DNA of 64,000 bases from positions 558,001-622,000 of the forward strand of contig NZ_JBBHZZ010000002.1 in the NCBI RefSeq assembly GCF_037482405.1, in the 5' to 3' direction. The notes beneath the pieces were generated by a model. That model was given only the letters and a program-made list of their open reading frames with translations. It did no database searches and was not told the DNA's origin. Made by a program: the position numbers and the translations under genes. How positions within the stretch are numbered: the stretch's first letter is position 1; every line of letters starts with the position of its first letter. Source of the stretch: Pseudokineococcus marinus. Lineage in GTDB: Bacteria > Actinomycetota > Actinomycetes > Actinomycetales > Quadrisphaeraceae. Positions 53,616-61,353 of this stretch are shown one piece after another.

Positions 53616-54581
53616 ATGGCGGACGGCGGCAGCACGGCGCGGCGGGTCGGCGCGGTCACCGCGGCGTACGCGGCCGGGCTCGTGGCCCTCGGCGGCGCCG
53701 CCGTGGGCGTCGTCCTCGTCGAGGCGCGGCTGGCTCGGCGCTGGGTCGGGCGGCCGTTCGGCTCCGAGGGGCCCGACGCCGACGGCGTCTACGGCGCGGG
53801 CCCCGGGCGGGTCCTCGTCCTCGGCGTCCTCGGCGACTCGAGCGCGGACGGCCTCGGCGCGCAGACGCCCGCGCAGACCCCGGGCGCCATCGTCGCGACG
53901 GGCCTCGCCGCCGTGTCGGGGCGGCGCGTGCGTCTCCTCAACCGCGCCGTCGTCGGCGCCGGGTCCGCGGACCTCGACGCGCAGGCCGGCCGGCTGCTCG
54001 CCGAGGTGCCCGCGCCGGACGTCGTGCTCGTCATGGTCGGCGCGAACGACGTCACGCACCGCGTGCGGCCGGCCGACGCCGCCCGCCACCTGTCCCGCGC
54101 CGTCGCGCGCCTACGGGCGGCGGGCGCCGAGGTCGTCGTCGGCACGTGCCCCGACCTGGGCGTCGTCGAACCCGTGGCCCAGCCCCTGCGCGCCATCGCC
54201 CGTCGGTGGGCCCGTGACCTCGCCGCGGCCCAGACCGTCGCCGTCGTCGAGGCGGGCGGCCGGTCCGTCTCTCTGGGCGACCTGCTCGGGCCCGAGTTCT
54301 CCGCGGCTCCGGCGGAGATGTTCAGCGCCGACCGCTTCCACCCCTCCCCCGCGGGCTACGCGCGCGCGGCGGCGGTGCTGCTGCCCGCGGTCTGCGCCTC
54401 GCTGGGGCTGTGGCCCGAGCCGCCGTCGGCCGGGCGGGAGGGGCGGGTCGTCCCCGTCGCCGAGGCCGCCGCGGCCGCCGCGGAGTCGCCCGGCACCGAG
54501 GTCGAGGGCGCGCACCGCGACGGAGCCGCCCGCGGCCCGCTCGGCGCCTGGGCGCGGCTGCGCCGTCGCGCCGACCGCTGA
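53616..54581 (+). CDS. SGNH/GDSL-family hydrolase, membrane-anchored
   Basis: A 321-residue protein with an N-terminal hydrophobic segment (about residues 12-37) and no lipobox, so probably a signal anchor. The SGNH blocks are complete: GDSSADGLG (Ser75) for block I, the VGAGSADLDAQ glycine (II), VMVGANDVTH (III) and DRFHPSPAGYARAA (V, Asp/His). Such enzymes hydrolyse acyl or acetyl esters on lipids or polysaccharides. An Ala/Glu-rich C-terminal tail of 50 residues is variable. ATG 53616 follows a GGGGGGC stretch. It is 41 bases after the flavin reductase on the same strand, possibly in the same transcript. Confidence 0.88.
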   Translation: MADGGSTARRVGAVTAAYAAGLVALGGAAVGVVLVEARLARRWVGRPFGSEGPDADGVYGAGPGRVLVLGVLGDSSADGLGAQTPAQTPGAIVATGLAAVSGRRVRLLNRAVVGAGSADLDAQAGRLLAEVPAPDVVLVMVGANDVTHRVRPADAARHLSRAVARLRAAGAEVVVGTCPDLGVVEPVAQPLRAIARRWARDLAAAQTVAVVEAGGRSVSLGDLLGPEFSAAPAEMFSADRFHPSPAGYARAAAVLLPAVCASLGLWPEPPSAGREGRVVPVAEAAAAAAESPGTEVEGAHRDGAARGPLGAWARLRRRADR

Positions 54582-54596
54582 GGGCGCCCGTCGCGG

Positions 54597-54778
54597 AGGT
54601 GACCCCTCCTTCACCCGCTGGGGCGCTCGCACCGCGAAGGTGACGCCTCCTCCACGCCCGAGCGCCTCCCCAGCGCGAAGGTGACGCCTCCTTCACCCCG
54701 GAGGTGACTCTCTCGCCACGGTGACGACTCCTCCACCCCTGAGAGCCTCCCCAGCGGGGAGGTGACGCGACCTCCACC
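54597..54778. repeat. Family C intergenic repeat cluster, 40-41-bp period
   Basis: AGGTGAC-type cores begin at 54597, 54638, 54679, 54719 and 54760 (intervals 41, 41, 40, 41), with an extra half-unit at 54702. The common word is AGGTGACGCCTCCTTCACC or close to it; GGTGA and TCACC are complementary ends. It fills the space between the convergent SGNH gene (stop 54581) and the gene ending at 54805. A lone copy occurs at 59243-59260. Confidence 0.9.
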
Positions 54779-54804
54779 TCGGGACGCGCTGCGCGCTGCA
54801 GGCG

Positions 54805-55203
54805 TCAGAGGGCGCGGCGCAGGGCGACGAGGCGGTCGTGCAGGTCGACGACGGCGGCGTCGTCACCGCGCGCGTCCGCCGCGGCGAGGACGTCGCCCGC
54901 GAGGACGGCGAGCTGGTCGCCGAGGGCGTGGGCCCCGAGCTCGGGCACGGCGCGCCGGGGCTCGCCCTCGAGGTCGGCGCCGGCGTCGGCGAGGTGCTGC
55001 AGCACGGGGCGGACGACGTCGACGGGGCGGGCGGCCGCGCCGGACCCCACCGCCTCGACGCCCACGGGTCCCCCCGACGCACCGCCCGCAGACGCACCGG
55101 GGCCCGGCCGCACGAGGCGGCCGGGCCCGAGGGCGGCGATCCGGTCGAGGCAGCGGCGCAGCTCGCGCCGCGCCGCGTCGGCCGGGGTGTCGCCCGTGCT
55201 CAC
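54805..55203 (-). CDS. Hypothetical protein
   Basis: A 132-residue soluble protein, Ala/Leu/Asp-rich and predicted to be mostly helical. There is an N-terminal segment DAARRELRRCLDRIAALG and a C-terminal helical pair (LGDQLAVLAGDVLAAADAR and AAVVDLHDRLVALRRAL). A glycine-rich stretch lies between (about 35-55). I do not recognise a family. The GTG at 55203 lies ten bases after the BI-1 gene on the same strand, so the two are probably co-transcribed. Third-position GC is uniformly high, supporting coding. Confidence 0.65.
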   Translation of the reverse strand: MSTGDTPADAARRELRRCLDRIAALGPGRLVRPGPGASAGGASGGPVGVEAVGSGAAARPVDVVRPVLQHLADAGADLEGEPRRAVPELGAHALGDQLAVLAGDVLAAADARGDDAAVVDLHDRLVALRRAL

Positions 55204-55213
55204 GCGGGGAGCG

Positions 55214-56059
55214 TCAGTCGTTGCCGCGGAGGATGGCGAGCAGCCGCAGCATCTCGACGTACAGCCACACGAGCGTCGTCACGAGGCCGAACGCCGCCTT
55301 CCACGCGAACTGCTGCGGGAGGCCGTTCTTCACGCCCTGCTCGATGACGTCGAAGTCGATGATGAGCATGAAGGAGGCCAGGCCGACGCCGATGAGGCTG
55401 AAGAGCCAGCCGAGCGGGCTCGTGTAGATGCTCGAGCCGGTGAAGACGGCGACGAGCAGGTTGACGACGACCACGGCGAGGTAGCCCATCACCGCGATGC
55501 TCATGAAGCGGACGAACTTCGGCGTCGCGCGCACGAGCTTGGTCTTGTACGCCACGAGCATGGCCGCGAAGGCGCCGAGGGTGCCGAGGACGGCGGCCGG
55601 GACGACGCCCGCGAAGGCCGCCTCGTAGACCTGGCTGATGGCGCCGAGCGCGATGCCCATGAGCAGCGCGTACGCCATCATCACGCCGGGCCGGATCTTC
55701 TTGCTCAGCTGCGCCCAGATCCCGAGCCCCGCGGCGACGAGCATGGCCGGCAGGACGAAGCCCAGGCCCGCGCCGACCGGCGTCAGGACCCAGGTCGCCG
55801 CCGCGGCCACGAGCAGGACGCCGAAGAGCGCACCCGTGCGGACGACGACGTCGTCGTAGGTCATGCGCCCGCGCTGGGCGGCGCCCGCCGACGGCTGCGC
55901 GTACATGTCCTGCAGCTGCTGCGGCGTCATGTCCTGCGCGGAGCCCGAGCCGCCCCACGTCGGCGCCTGACCGCGGCCCCGGCGGTCGGTGTCGAAGGTG
56001 GCGTAGCCGCCCTGCGAGAACGCCTTGTCGTTCTTGAAGACGGGGTTGCTGCTCTGCAT
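55214..56059 (-). CDS. Bax inhibitor-1/YccA family membrane protein
   Basis: A 281-residue protein. A polar N-terminus of about 65 residues (NPVFKNDKAFSQGGYATFD) precedes seven hydrophobic helices. The actinobacterial BI-1/YccA words are present: MTYDDVVVRTGALFGVLL, LMGIALGAISQVYEAAF and DFDVIEQGVKNGLPQQFAWKAAFGLVTTLVWLYVEMLRLL. Bacterial members leak calcium or modulate the FtsH protease in some species; the role here is unknown. The ATG at 56059 has GAGGAG six bases upstream. It lies downstream of, and on the same strand as, the tRNA gene. Confidence 0.9.
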   Translation of the reverse strand: MQSSNPVFKNDKAFSQGGYATFDTDRRGRGQAPTWGGSGSAQDMTPQQLQDMYAQPSAGAAQRGRMTYDDVVVRTGALFGVLLVAAAATWVLTPVGAGLGFVLPAMLVAAGLGIWAQLSKKIRPGVMMAYALLMGIALGAISQVYEAAFAGVVPAAVLGTLGAFAAMLVAYKTKLVRATPKFVRFMSIAVMGYLAVVVVNLLVAVFTGSSIYTSPLGWLFSLIGVGLASFMLIIDFDVIEQGVKNGLPQQFAWKAAFGLVTTLVWLYVEMLRLLAILRGND

Positions 56060-56238
56060 GGGACTCCTCATCCGCGTGCGTGGTGGGCCGTGCTCGAGCC
56101 GGGACGGCGGAGCCGTCGCGCTCACCCCGTGCAACGCCGCCGGGTGCCGAGGAGTTCCACAGGCCGCGCCCAGCGGCCCGGTCGGCCGCACCCCGCCGCC
56201 CCGGAGGTCCGGCGCTGCCGGCGTGCGCCCTCGACACG

Positions 56239-56311
56239 CACCCCCGGCGGGACTCGAACCCGCACTGCAGCGCTTTTAAGGCGCCTGCCTCTGCCGTTGG
56301 GCTACGGGGGC
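56239..56311 (-). tRNA. tRNA with anticodon UAA (Leu by codon), short variable arm
   Basis: A 73-base cloverleaf without encoded CCA. The acceptor stem pairs GCCCCCG with CGGGGGT. The D arm pairs GCC with GGC over an 11-base loop. The anticodon stem is GGCGC/GCGCT with loop CTTAAAA, giving anticodon UAA. The T arm is GCGGG-TTCGAGT-CCCGC. The variable region is only five bases, whereas ordinary bacterial tRNA-Leu is class II with a long variable arm. UUA codons are very rare in this genome. Structure assigned by eye. Confidence 0.85.
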
Positions 56312-56409
56312 CGGTGGGCCGTCCCCGCGCCGCGGCGCGAGCCCCGGGCGACCCCCGGCGCCGACCCTAGCCGCGCCCGCCGCAGCGGCCGGGTCGCCGT
56401 CGCGCGCCG

Positions 56410-57348
56410 CTACGCCGGGACGGGGAGCTCGTAGACGACCCCGGTGAGCCGCTCGCTCTCGGCCCACAGCCGCTGCGCGTCGGCGACGCTCTCCGCCCGC
56501 TCGGAGCGCCCGACGCGCACGGGCGCGCCCCGCATCTCCCCGCGGCCGTCGGGGCCGAGGTAGTCCCCGCCCTCCACCGCCGGGTCGGTCCCCGCGCGGA
56601 GCAGGGGCAGGGCGCCCGCCGCGTCGCTCTGCGCGAAGAGGCGGTTGGCCAGGCCCATGACGGCGCGGGCCCCCGGCACGCGGACCCCGCTCGTGGCGCC
56701 CGCCTGGAGGTCGGTCGCCGACCAGCCGGGGTGCCCGGCGACCGCGGTCGCCCGCGCCCCGGACGCGGCGAGGCGCCGCTGCAGCTCGGCGGTGAAGAGC
56801 AGGTTCGCCAGCTTGCTCTGCCCGTAGGCGCCGAACCGCGAGTACGAGCGCTCGCCCATGAGGTCGTCGAAGTCCATGCGCCCGGACCGGTGGGCCTGGC
56901 TGCTCGTGCTGACGACGCGGGCCGCCGGCGCGGCGAGCAGGGCCGGGAGCACCTGGCCCACGAGCGCGAAGTGCCCGAGGTGGTTGGTGCCCAGCTGCAG
57001 CTCGAAGCCGTCGCTCGTCTCCCGGCGCGGCACGGCCATGACGCCCGCGTTGGCGAAGAGGAGGTCGAGCCGGTCGTCCGTGCGGGACCGGACGTCCTCG
57101 GCCGCCGCGCGCACGGCGGCGAGCGAGCCGAGGTCGACGTCGACGAGCTCGACGGTCGCCAGCGGCGCCGCACCGCGCACGCGCGCGACCGCCGCCTCGC
57201 CGCGGTCACGGTCGCGGGCGCCCATGAGCACGCGGGCGCCGTGCTGGGCCAGCGCCCGGCTCACGTGCAGCCCGAGGCCGCTGTTGGCGCCGGTGACGAG
57301 CGCCGTCCGCCCGCTCAGGTCGGGGATGTCGCGCTCGCTCCAACCCAT
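56410..57348 (-). CDS. Short-chain dehydrogenase/reductase (retinol dehydrogenase-like)
   Basis: A 312-residue SDR. The cofactor motif is ALVTGANSGLGLHVSRALAQHGARVLMGARD (TGxxxGxG at about residues 19-26). Then come DLLFANAGVMAVP (NAG) and the catalytic tetrad with LGTNHLGHFAL, VVSTSS and YGQSKLANLLF (YxxxK at about 175). The shape, including FDDLMGERSYSRFGAYGQSK and VAGHPGWSATDLQ, matches the WW-oxidoreductase/retinol dehydrogenase-like subgroup. It would reduce or oxidise a lipophilic carbonyl or alcohol with NADP(H). The ATG at 57348 has GGAGGAC upstream. Monocistronic between the tRNA and udg. Confidence 0.9.
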   Translation of the reverse strand: MGWSERDIPDLSGRTALVTGANSGLGLHVSRALAQHGARVLMGARDRDRGEAAVARVRGAAPLATVELVDVDLGSLAAVRAAAEDVRSRTDDRLDLLFANAGVMAVPRRETSDGFELQLGTNHLGHFALVGQVLPALLAAPAARVVSTSSQAHRSGRMDFDDLMGERSYSRFGAYGQSKLANLLFTAELQRRLAASGARATAVAGHPGWSATDLQAGATSGVRVPGARAVMGLANRLFAQSDAAGALPLLRAGTDPAVEGGDYLGPDGRGEMRGAPVRVGRSERAESVADAQRLWAESERLTGVVYELPVPA

Positions 57349-57394
57349 GGCCGTCCTCCCTCTCGCCGGTGGCGCGCCAGGACCCGGGCGCCGA

Positions 57395-58201
57395 TCAGCG
57401 GCCAGCCTCGCCGCGGGCGAGGTCGCGCGCGCGCTGGACGACGGCGTCGAGCATCGGCTCGGTGAGCCGGCCGGTCGCGGTGTTCTGCTGGCTCACGTGG
57501 TAGCTGCCGAGGAGCACGGCGGGCGCCCCGCCGGGCCGGTCGAGCTCCGCCTCGGCGCCGTGGCCGAACACCGGCGCCGGGCGCGGCACGCCCCAGCCCC
57601 GCCGCCGGGCGAGCCCCAGCGCCGACTGCCAGGCGAAGCCGCCGAGCGCGAGCACGACGGCGAGGCCGGGCAGGAGGTCGACCTCGCGGTCCAGCCACGG
57701 CGCGCACGTGTCCCGCTCGACCGGCAGCGGGGCGTTGTCGGGCGGCGCGCACCGGACGGCGGCCGCGACGCGGGCGCCGGGGGCGACGAGGCCGTCGCCG
57801 CGCCCGGTGCTCGTCGGCTGGTTGACCAGGTCGGCGCGGTGCAGCGCGGCGAAGATCCAGTCGCCCGACCGGTCGCCGGTGAAGACGCGGCCGGTGCGGT
57901 TGCCGCCGTGGGCGGCGGGCGCGAGCCCGAGGACGAGCAGGCGCGACGCGGGCTCGCCGAAGCCGGGCACCGGCCGCCCCCAGTACTCCTCGTCGCGGTG
58001 GGCGCGGCGGCGGGTCCGGGCCACCTCCTCGCGCCAGGCGACGAGCCGCGGGCAGGCGCGGCAGTCGGCGACGCGGGCGTCCAGGTCGGCGACGTCCCGG
58101 GCGGCCCGCGCCCGGCGCACGACGCCGGCTGCGGTGGTGGCCGCGGGCGGCCGGCGCGGTGCGCCGTCGGGCGCCGTGCCCGCGGCCGGGCGGGGCGTCA
58201 C
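57395..58201 (-). CDS. Family 5 uracil-DNA glycosylase (UdgB type)
   Basis: A 268-residue repair enzyme. The family 5 motifs are visible: LVLGLAPAAHGGNRTGRVFTGDRSGDWIF (motif 1 region, about 95-124) and GSYHVSQQNTATGRLTEPM (motif 2, about 228). Cysteines for a [4Fe-4S] cluster occur at CRACPRL (about 55) and in the VRCAPPDNAP...ERDTCAPWL stretch. UdgB removes uracil and other deaminated bases, using water activation without the usual polar Asp/Asn of motif 1. The GTG overlaps the ppx stop by four bases (GTGA), so both are co-translated. The N-terminus is Pro/Ala-rich. Confidence 0.9.
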   Translation of the reverse strand: MTPRPAAGTAPDGAPRRPPAATTAAGVVRRARAARDVADLDARVADCRACPRLVAWREEVARTRRRAHRDEEYWGRPVPGFGEPASRLLVLGLAPAAHGGNRTGRVFTGDRSGDWIFAALHRADLVNQPTSTGRGDGLVAPGARVAAAVRCAPPDNAPLPVERDTCAPWLDREVDLLPGLAVVLALGGFAWQSALGLARRRGWGVPRPAPVFGHGAEAELDRPGGAPAVLLGSYHVSQQNTATGRLTEPMLDAVVQRARDLARGEAGR

Positions 58202-59184
58202 GCGAGGGACAGGGCGATGCCGTCGAGGATGTCGTGCTCGCTCGTGACGACGGAGCGCACGTCCGCGACGTCGGCGACCCGCTCGACGACCCGCGCCCAC
58301 ACGAGCGCCCCGGCGCCGATGACGTCGACGCGGCCGGGGTGCATGTAGGGCAGCGCGGCGCGCTGCTCACGGCTCATGGCGAGCAGCTCCTCGCAGGCGG
58401 CGAGGACGTCGGGCACCGGCAGCACGGCGCCGTGGAGGCGCTCGGGGTCGTAGCGCGGCAGGCGCAGGGCGTGGGCGGTGACGGTCGTCACGGTGCCGGC
58501 GACGCCGACGAGCGCCCCCGCCGCCTCCAGCGGCACCGCCGCGGCGACGCGGTCGAGGGCTGCGTCGACGTCGGCGCGCGCCGCCGCCACCTGCTCGGCG
58601 GTCGGCGGGTCGTCGTGCAGGTGGCGCTCGGTCATCCGGACGCAGCCGACGTCGACCGACAGGGCCGCCGGCGCCGCGCCCGCCGCGGTCGCGCCGGGGT
58701 CGCCGAGGACGACCTCCGTCGAGCCGCCGCCCAGGTCGACGACGCAGTACGGCGAGGCCAGCGAGACGCCGTCCGGCCCGCGCGGAGGCACGCCCGTCGC
58801 CGCCCCGCGGAAGGACAGCGCGGCCTCCTCCGCCCCCGCGACGACCTCCGGCTCGACGCCGAGGGCCTCGCGGACGCCGTCGACGAAGACCTGCGCGTTC
58901 GACGCGTCCCGGCTCGCCGACGTCGCGACGAAGCGGGTGCGCTCGGCGCCCAGCCCGCGCACGAGCGCGGCGTAGTCCCGGGTCGCCGCGAGCGTGCGCT
59001 CGAGCGCGGCGTCAGACAGCCGCCCGGTCGCGTCGACGCCCTCCCCCAGGCGGACGACCCGCATCTCGCGGTGGACGTCGACGAGCGGCTGCCCCGCGAC
59101 CGTCGCCTCCCCCGGGGCCGGGAGGTCGGCGACGAGGAGCCGGATGGAGTTGGTGCCGCAGTCGATGGCCGCCACGCGCGTCAT
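58198..59184 (-). CDS. ppx: Ppx/GppA exopolyphosphatase/guanosine pentaphosphatase
   Basis: A 328-residue ASKHA-fold phosphatase. It has VAAIDCGTNSIRLLVAD (phosphate 1 loop, residues 4-20), FVATSASRDASNAQVF, YCVVDLGGGSTEVVLGD (phosphate 2, about 155) and the adenosine-region GTVTTVTAHALRL. HPGRVDVIGAGALVW lies near the C-terminus. This is the short actinobacterial form without the HD domain. It hydrolyses polyphosphate, and members may also act on pppGpp, linking it to the stringent response. It normally follows DUF501 in actinobacteria; here an opposite-strand FAD gene intervenes. The ATG start at 59184 has only a weak GGTGGGC-type site upstream. Confidence 0.93.
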   Translation of the reverse strand: MTRVAAIDCGTNSIRLLVADLPAPGEATVAGQPLVDVHREMRVVRLGEGVDATGRLSDAALERTLAATRDYAALVRGLGAERTRFVATSASRDASNAQVFVDGVREALGVEPEVVAGAEEAALSFRGAATGVPPRGPDGVSLASPYCVVDLGGGSTEVVLGDPGATAAGAAPAALSVDVGCVRMTERHLHDDPPTAEQVAAARADVDAALDRVAAAVPLEAAGALVGVAGTVTTVTAHALRLPRYDPERLHGAVLPVPDVLAACEELLAMSREQRAALPYMHPGRVDVIGAGALVWARVVERVADVADVRSVVTSEHDILDGIALSLA

Positions 59185-59242
59185 GCCGCCCACCCTGGCA
59201 GCCCCCGGCGCCCGCCCGCGCGCCGTCGCCCGGCGCGCGGAG

Positions 59243-59260
59243 GGTGACGCCTCCGCCACC
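59243..59260. repeat. Family C repeat, single copy
   Basis: GGTGACGCCTCCGCCACC lies between the divergent ppx and FAD enzyme genes and matches the core of the 54597-54778 cluster. Confidence 0.75.
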
Positions 59261-59313
59261 GGAGAGGTCGGGCGGCCGGGCGGGTCACCCGTCCGGGTGG
59301 CACGCTCGGCCGG

Positions 59314-60816
59314 GTGACCTCCCCCACCAGCACCTCTCCGCCGCGCCGACGAGGCGACGACGTCGACGTCGTCGTCGTCGGGGCGGGCCCCAACGGGCTC
59401 GCCGCCGCCGTCGTCTGCGCGCGGGCGGGGCTGTCCGTCGAGGTCGTCGAGGCCGCCGACCAGATCGGGGGCGGGGCGCGCACCCAGGAGCTGACGCTGC
59501 CCGGGTTCCGGCACGACGTGTGCTCGGCCGTGCACCCCATGGCCGTCGCCTCGCCGTTCTTCGAGGCCTTCGACCTCGCCGCCCACGGCGTCGAGATGCT
59601 GCAGCCGGACGTGCCGTACGGCCAGCCGCTCGACGGCGGGCGCGCGGGCATCGCCTTCCGCGACCTCGAGCGGACCGCCGAGGGGCTCGGCGTCGACGGC
59701 CCCGCCTGGCGCTCGCTCGTCGGCCGGCTGTCCGAGAGCTGGCGGGGCACGGCCGACGTCGCGCTCAGCGACTTCCGCTCGCTGCCCCGCCACCCGCTGC
59801 AGGCGGCGTCCTTCGCGGCCGCCGTCCTCGAGCAGGGCACGCCCGCGTGGGACCTGCGCTTCCGCGAGGACGTCGCCCCGGCCCTGCTCACGGGCGTCTG
59901 CAGCCACGCCATCGCCCCGCCGCGCCGCCTCGCCCCGGCCGCGGGCGGCCTGTGGCTCGCGAGCCTCGCGCACGCCACCGGCTGGCCCATCCCCCGGGGC
60001 GGCTCCCAGTCGATGATGGACGCGCTCGCCGACGACGTCCGCGCCCGCGGCGGCGTCATCCGCACCGGGGAGCGCGTGACGTCGCTCAGCCAGCTGCCCC
60101 GCGCCCGGGCCGTGCTCCTCGACGTCGCGCCGCAGGGGCTGCTCGACATCGCGGGCGACCAGCTGCCCCCGCGCTACCGGGGCTGGCTCGAGCGCTGGCA
60201 CTACGGCGGCGGCGTCTGCAAGGTCGACTACGCCCTGTCCGGCCCCGTGCCGTGGGAGGCCGAGCACCTCGACCGCGCCGGCACGGTGCACCTCGGCGGC
60301 ACGCGCCCGGAGATGCAGGCGGCCGAGCGCGCCGTCGTCGCGGGCCGCCACGCCGAGCGCCCCGTCGTCCTCGTCTCCCAGCCCGACGTCGTCGACGACA
60401 CCCGCACCCCGGACGAGCGCCGGACGCTGTGGACGTACGCGCACGTCCCCAACGGCTCGCCGCGGGACGTCAGCGACCAGGTGAGCGCCCAGCTCGAGCG
60501 CTTCGCGCCCGGGTTCCGCGACCTCGTGCTCGCCACCGACGTGCTGCCCGCCTCCGGCCAGCAGGAGCGCGAGCCGAACAACGTGGGCGGCGACATCGCG
60601 ACCGGCGCCGTGACGCCGTGGCAGCTGCTCATGCGGCCCGTGCCGCGGTGGGACCCCTACCGGACGCCGCTCGCCGGCGTGTACCTGGCGTCGGCGTCCG
60701 TGCCTCCGGGTCCGGCCGTGCACGGGATGGGCGGCGTCCACGCCGCCGGCCGCGTGCTGCGCCAGCGCTTCGGACGACGGGTCGACCCGCTCGACGTCGT
60801 CCGCGACGCCGCCTGA
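59314..60816 (+). CDS. Phytoene-desaturase-like FAD-dependent oxidoreductase
   Basis: A 500-residue flavoprotein of the CrtI/RetSat-like superfamily. The N-terminal dinucleotide motif is VDVVVVGAGPNGLAAAVVCARAGLSVEVVEAADQIGGGARTQ (about residues 17-58). WPIPRGGSQSMMDALADDVRARGG (about 230) and the C-terminal FAD block GVYLASASVPPGPAVHGMGGVHAAGRVL are typical. Members desaturate or isomerise carotenoids or other lipids. No carotenoid genes are adjacent, so the substrate is open. The GTG at 59314 has no clear ribosome binding site. It is convergent with DUF501 and inserted into the usual ftsB-DUF501-ppx order. Confidence 0.87.
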   Translation: MTSPTSTSPPRRRGDDVDVVVVGAGPNGLAAAVVCARAGLSVEVVEAADQIGGGARTQELTLPGFRHDVCSAVHPMAVASPFFEAFDLAAHGVEMLQPDVPYGQPLDGGRAGIAFRDLERTAEGLGVDGPAWRSLVGRLSESWRGTADVALSDFRSLPRHPLQAASFAAAVLEQGTPAWDLRFREDVAPALLTGVCSHAIAPPRRLAPAAGGLWLASLAHATGWPIPRGGSQSMMDALADDVRARGGVIRTGERVTSLSQLPRARAVLLDVAPQGLLDIAGDQLPPRYRGWLERWHYGGGVCKVDYALSGPVPWEAEHLDRAGTVHLGGTRPEMQAAERAVVAGRHAERPVVLVSQPDVVDDTRTPDERRTLWTYAHVPNGSPRDVSDQVSAQLERFAPGFRDLVLATDVLPASGQQEREPNNVGGDIATGAVTPWQLLMRPVPRWDPYRTPLAGVYLASASVPPGPAVHGMGGVHAAGRVLRQRFGRRVDPLDVVRDAA

Positions 60817-60828
60817 CGAGGATCGGCC

Positions 60829-61353
60829 TCAGGAGGCCGGCGGCGCCTCGACGCAGCACCCGCGGGCGCCCCAGTCGGGCAGCATCGCGAGCGCCTCGTC
60901 GCCGAGCGGCGTCACGCCGGGGCCGGCGGCCAGGGCGTGCGCCACGAGGACGTGGAGGCACTTCACGCGGGTCGGCATGCCGCCCGCCGAGACGCCGTCG
61001 ATCTCGGGGACGTCGCCGAGCTCGGCGCGGCGGCGCAGGTAGTCCTCGTGGGCGCGGGCGTGCCCCGCGGCGAGCTCCGCGTCCTCGCCGAGGCGCTCGG
61101 TCATGTCGCGCATGACGCCGTCGGCCTCGAGCGTGCCGATGGCCGACGCCGCCCGCGGGCACGTCAGGTAGTACGTGGTCGGGAACGGGGTGCCGTCGGG
61201 CAGCCGCGGCGCCGTCCGCACGACGTCGGCGAGCCCGCACGAGCACCGGTGGGCCACGCCGACGGCGCCGCGCGGCGCCCGGCCGAGCTGGGCGGCCACC
61301 ACGGCCTCGTCCTCGGGCGCGAGCCCGCCCCCGGCGTCGATCTCGTCGCTCAC
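60829..61353 (-). CDS. DUF501 domain protein
   Basis: A 174-residue soluble protein of the actinobacterial DUF501 family. It has VAAQLGRAPRGAVGVAHRCSCGLADVVRTAPRL (cysteines about 37 and 39), PTTYYLTCPRAASAIGTLEADGVM and a conserved cysteine in PTRVKCLHVLVAHALAAGPG. Cysteine and histidine pairs suggest a metal or redox site, but no function is known. The GTG overlaps the ftsB stop as GTGA. It corresponds to Rv1025, between the FtsB-like gene and ppx2. Ends in a GARGCC cysteine pair. Confidence 0.88.
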   Translation of the reverse strand: MSDEIDAGGGLAPEDEAVVAAQLGRAPRGAVGVAHRCSCGLADVVRTAPRLPDGTPFPTTYYLTCPRAASAIGTLEADGVMRDMTERLGEDAELAAGHARAHEDYLRRRAELGDVPEIDGVSAGGMPTRVKCLHVLVAHALAAGPGVTPLGDEALAMLPDWGARGCCVEAPPAS

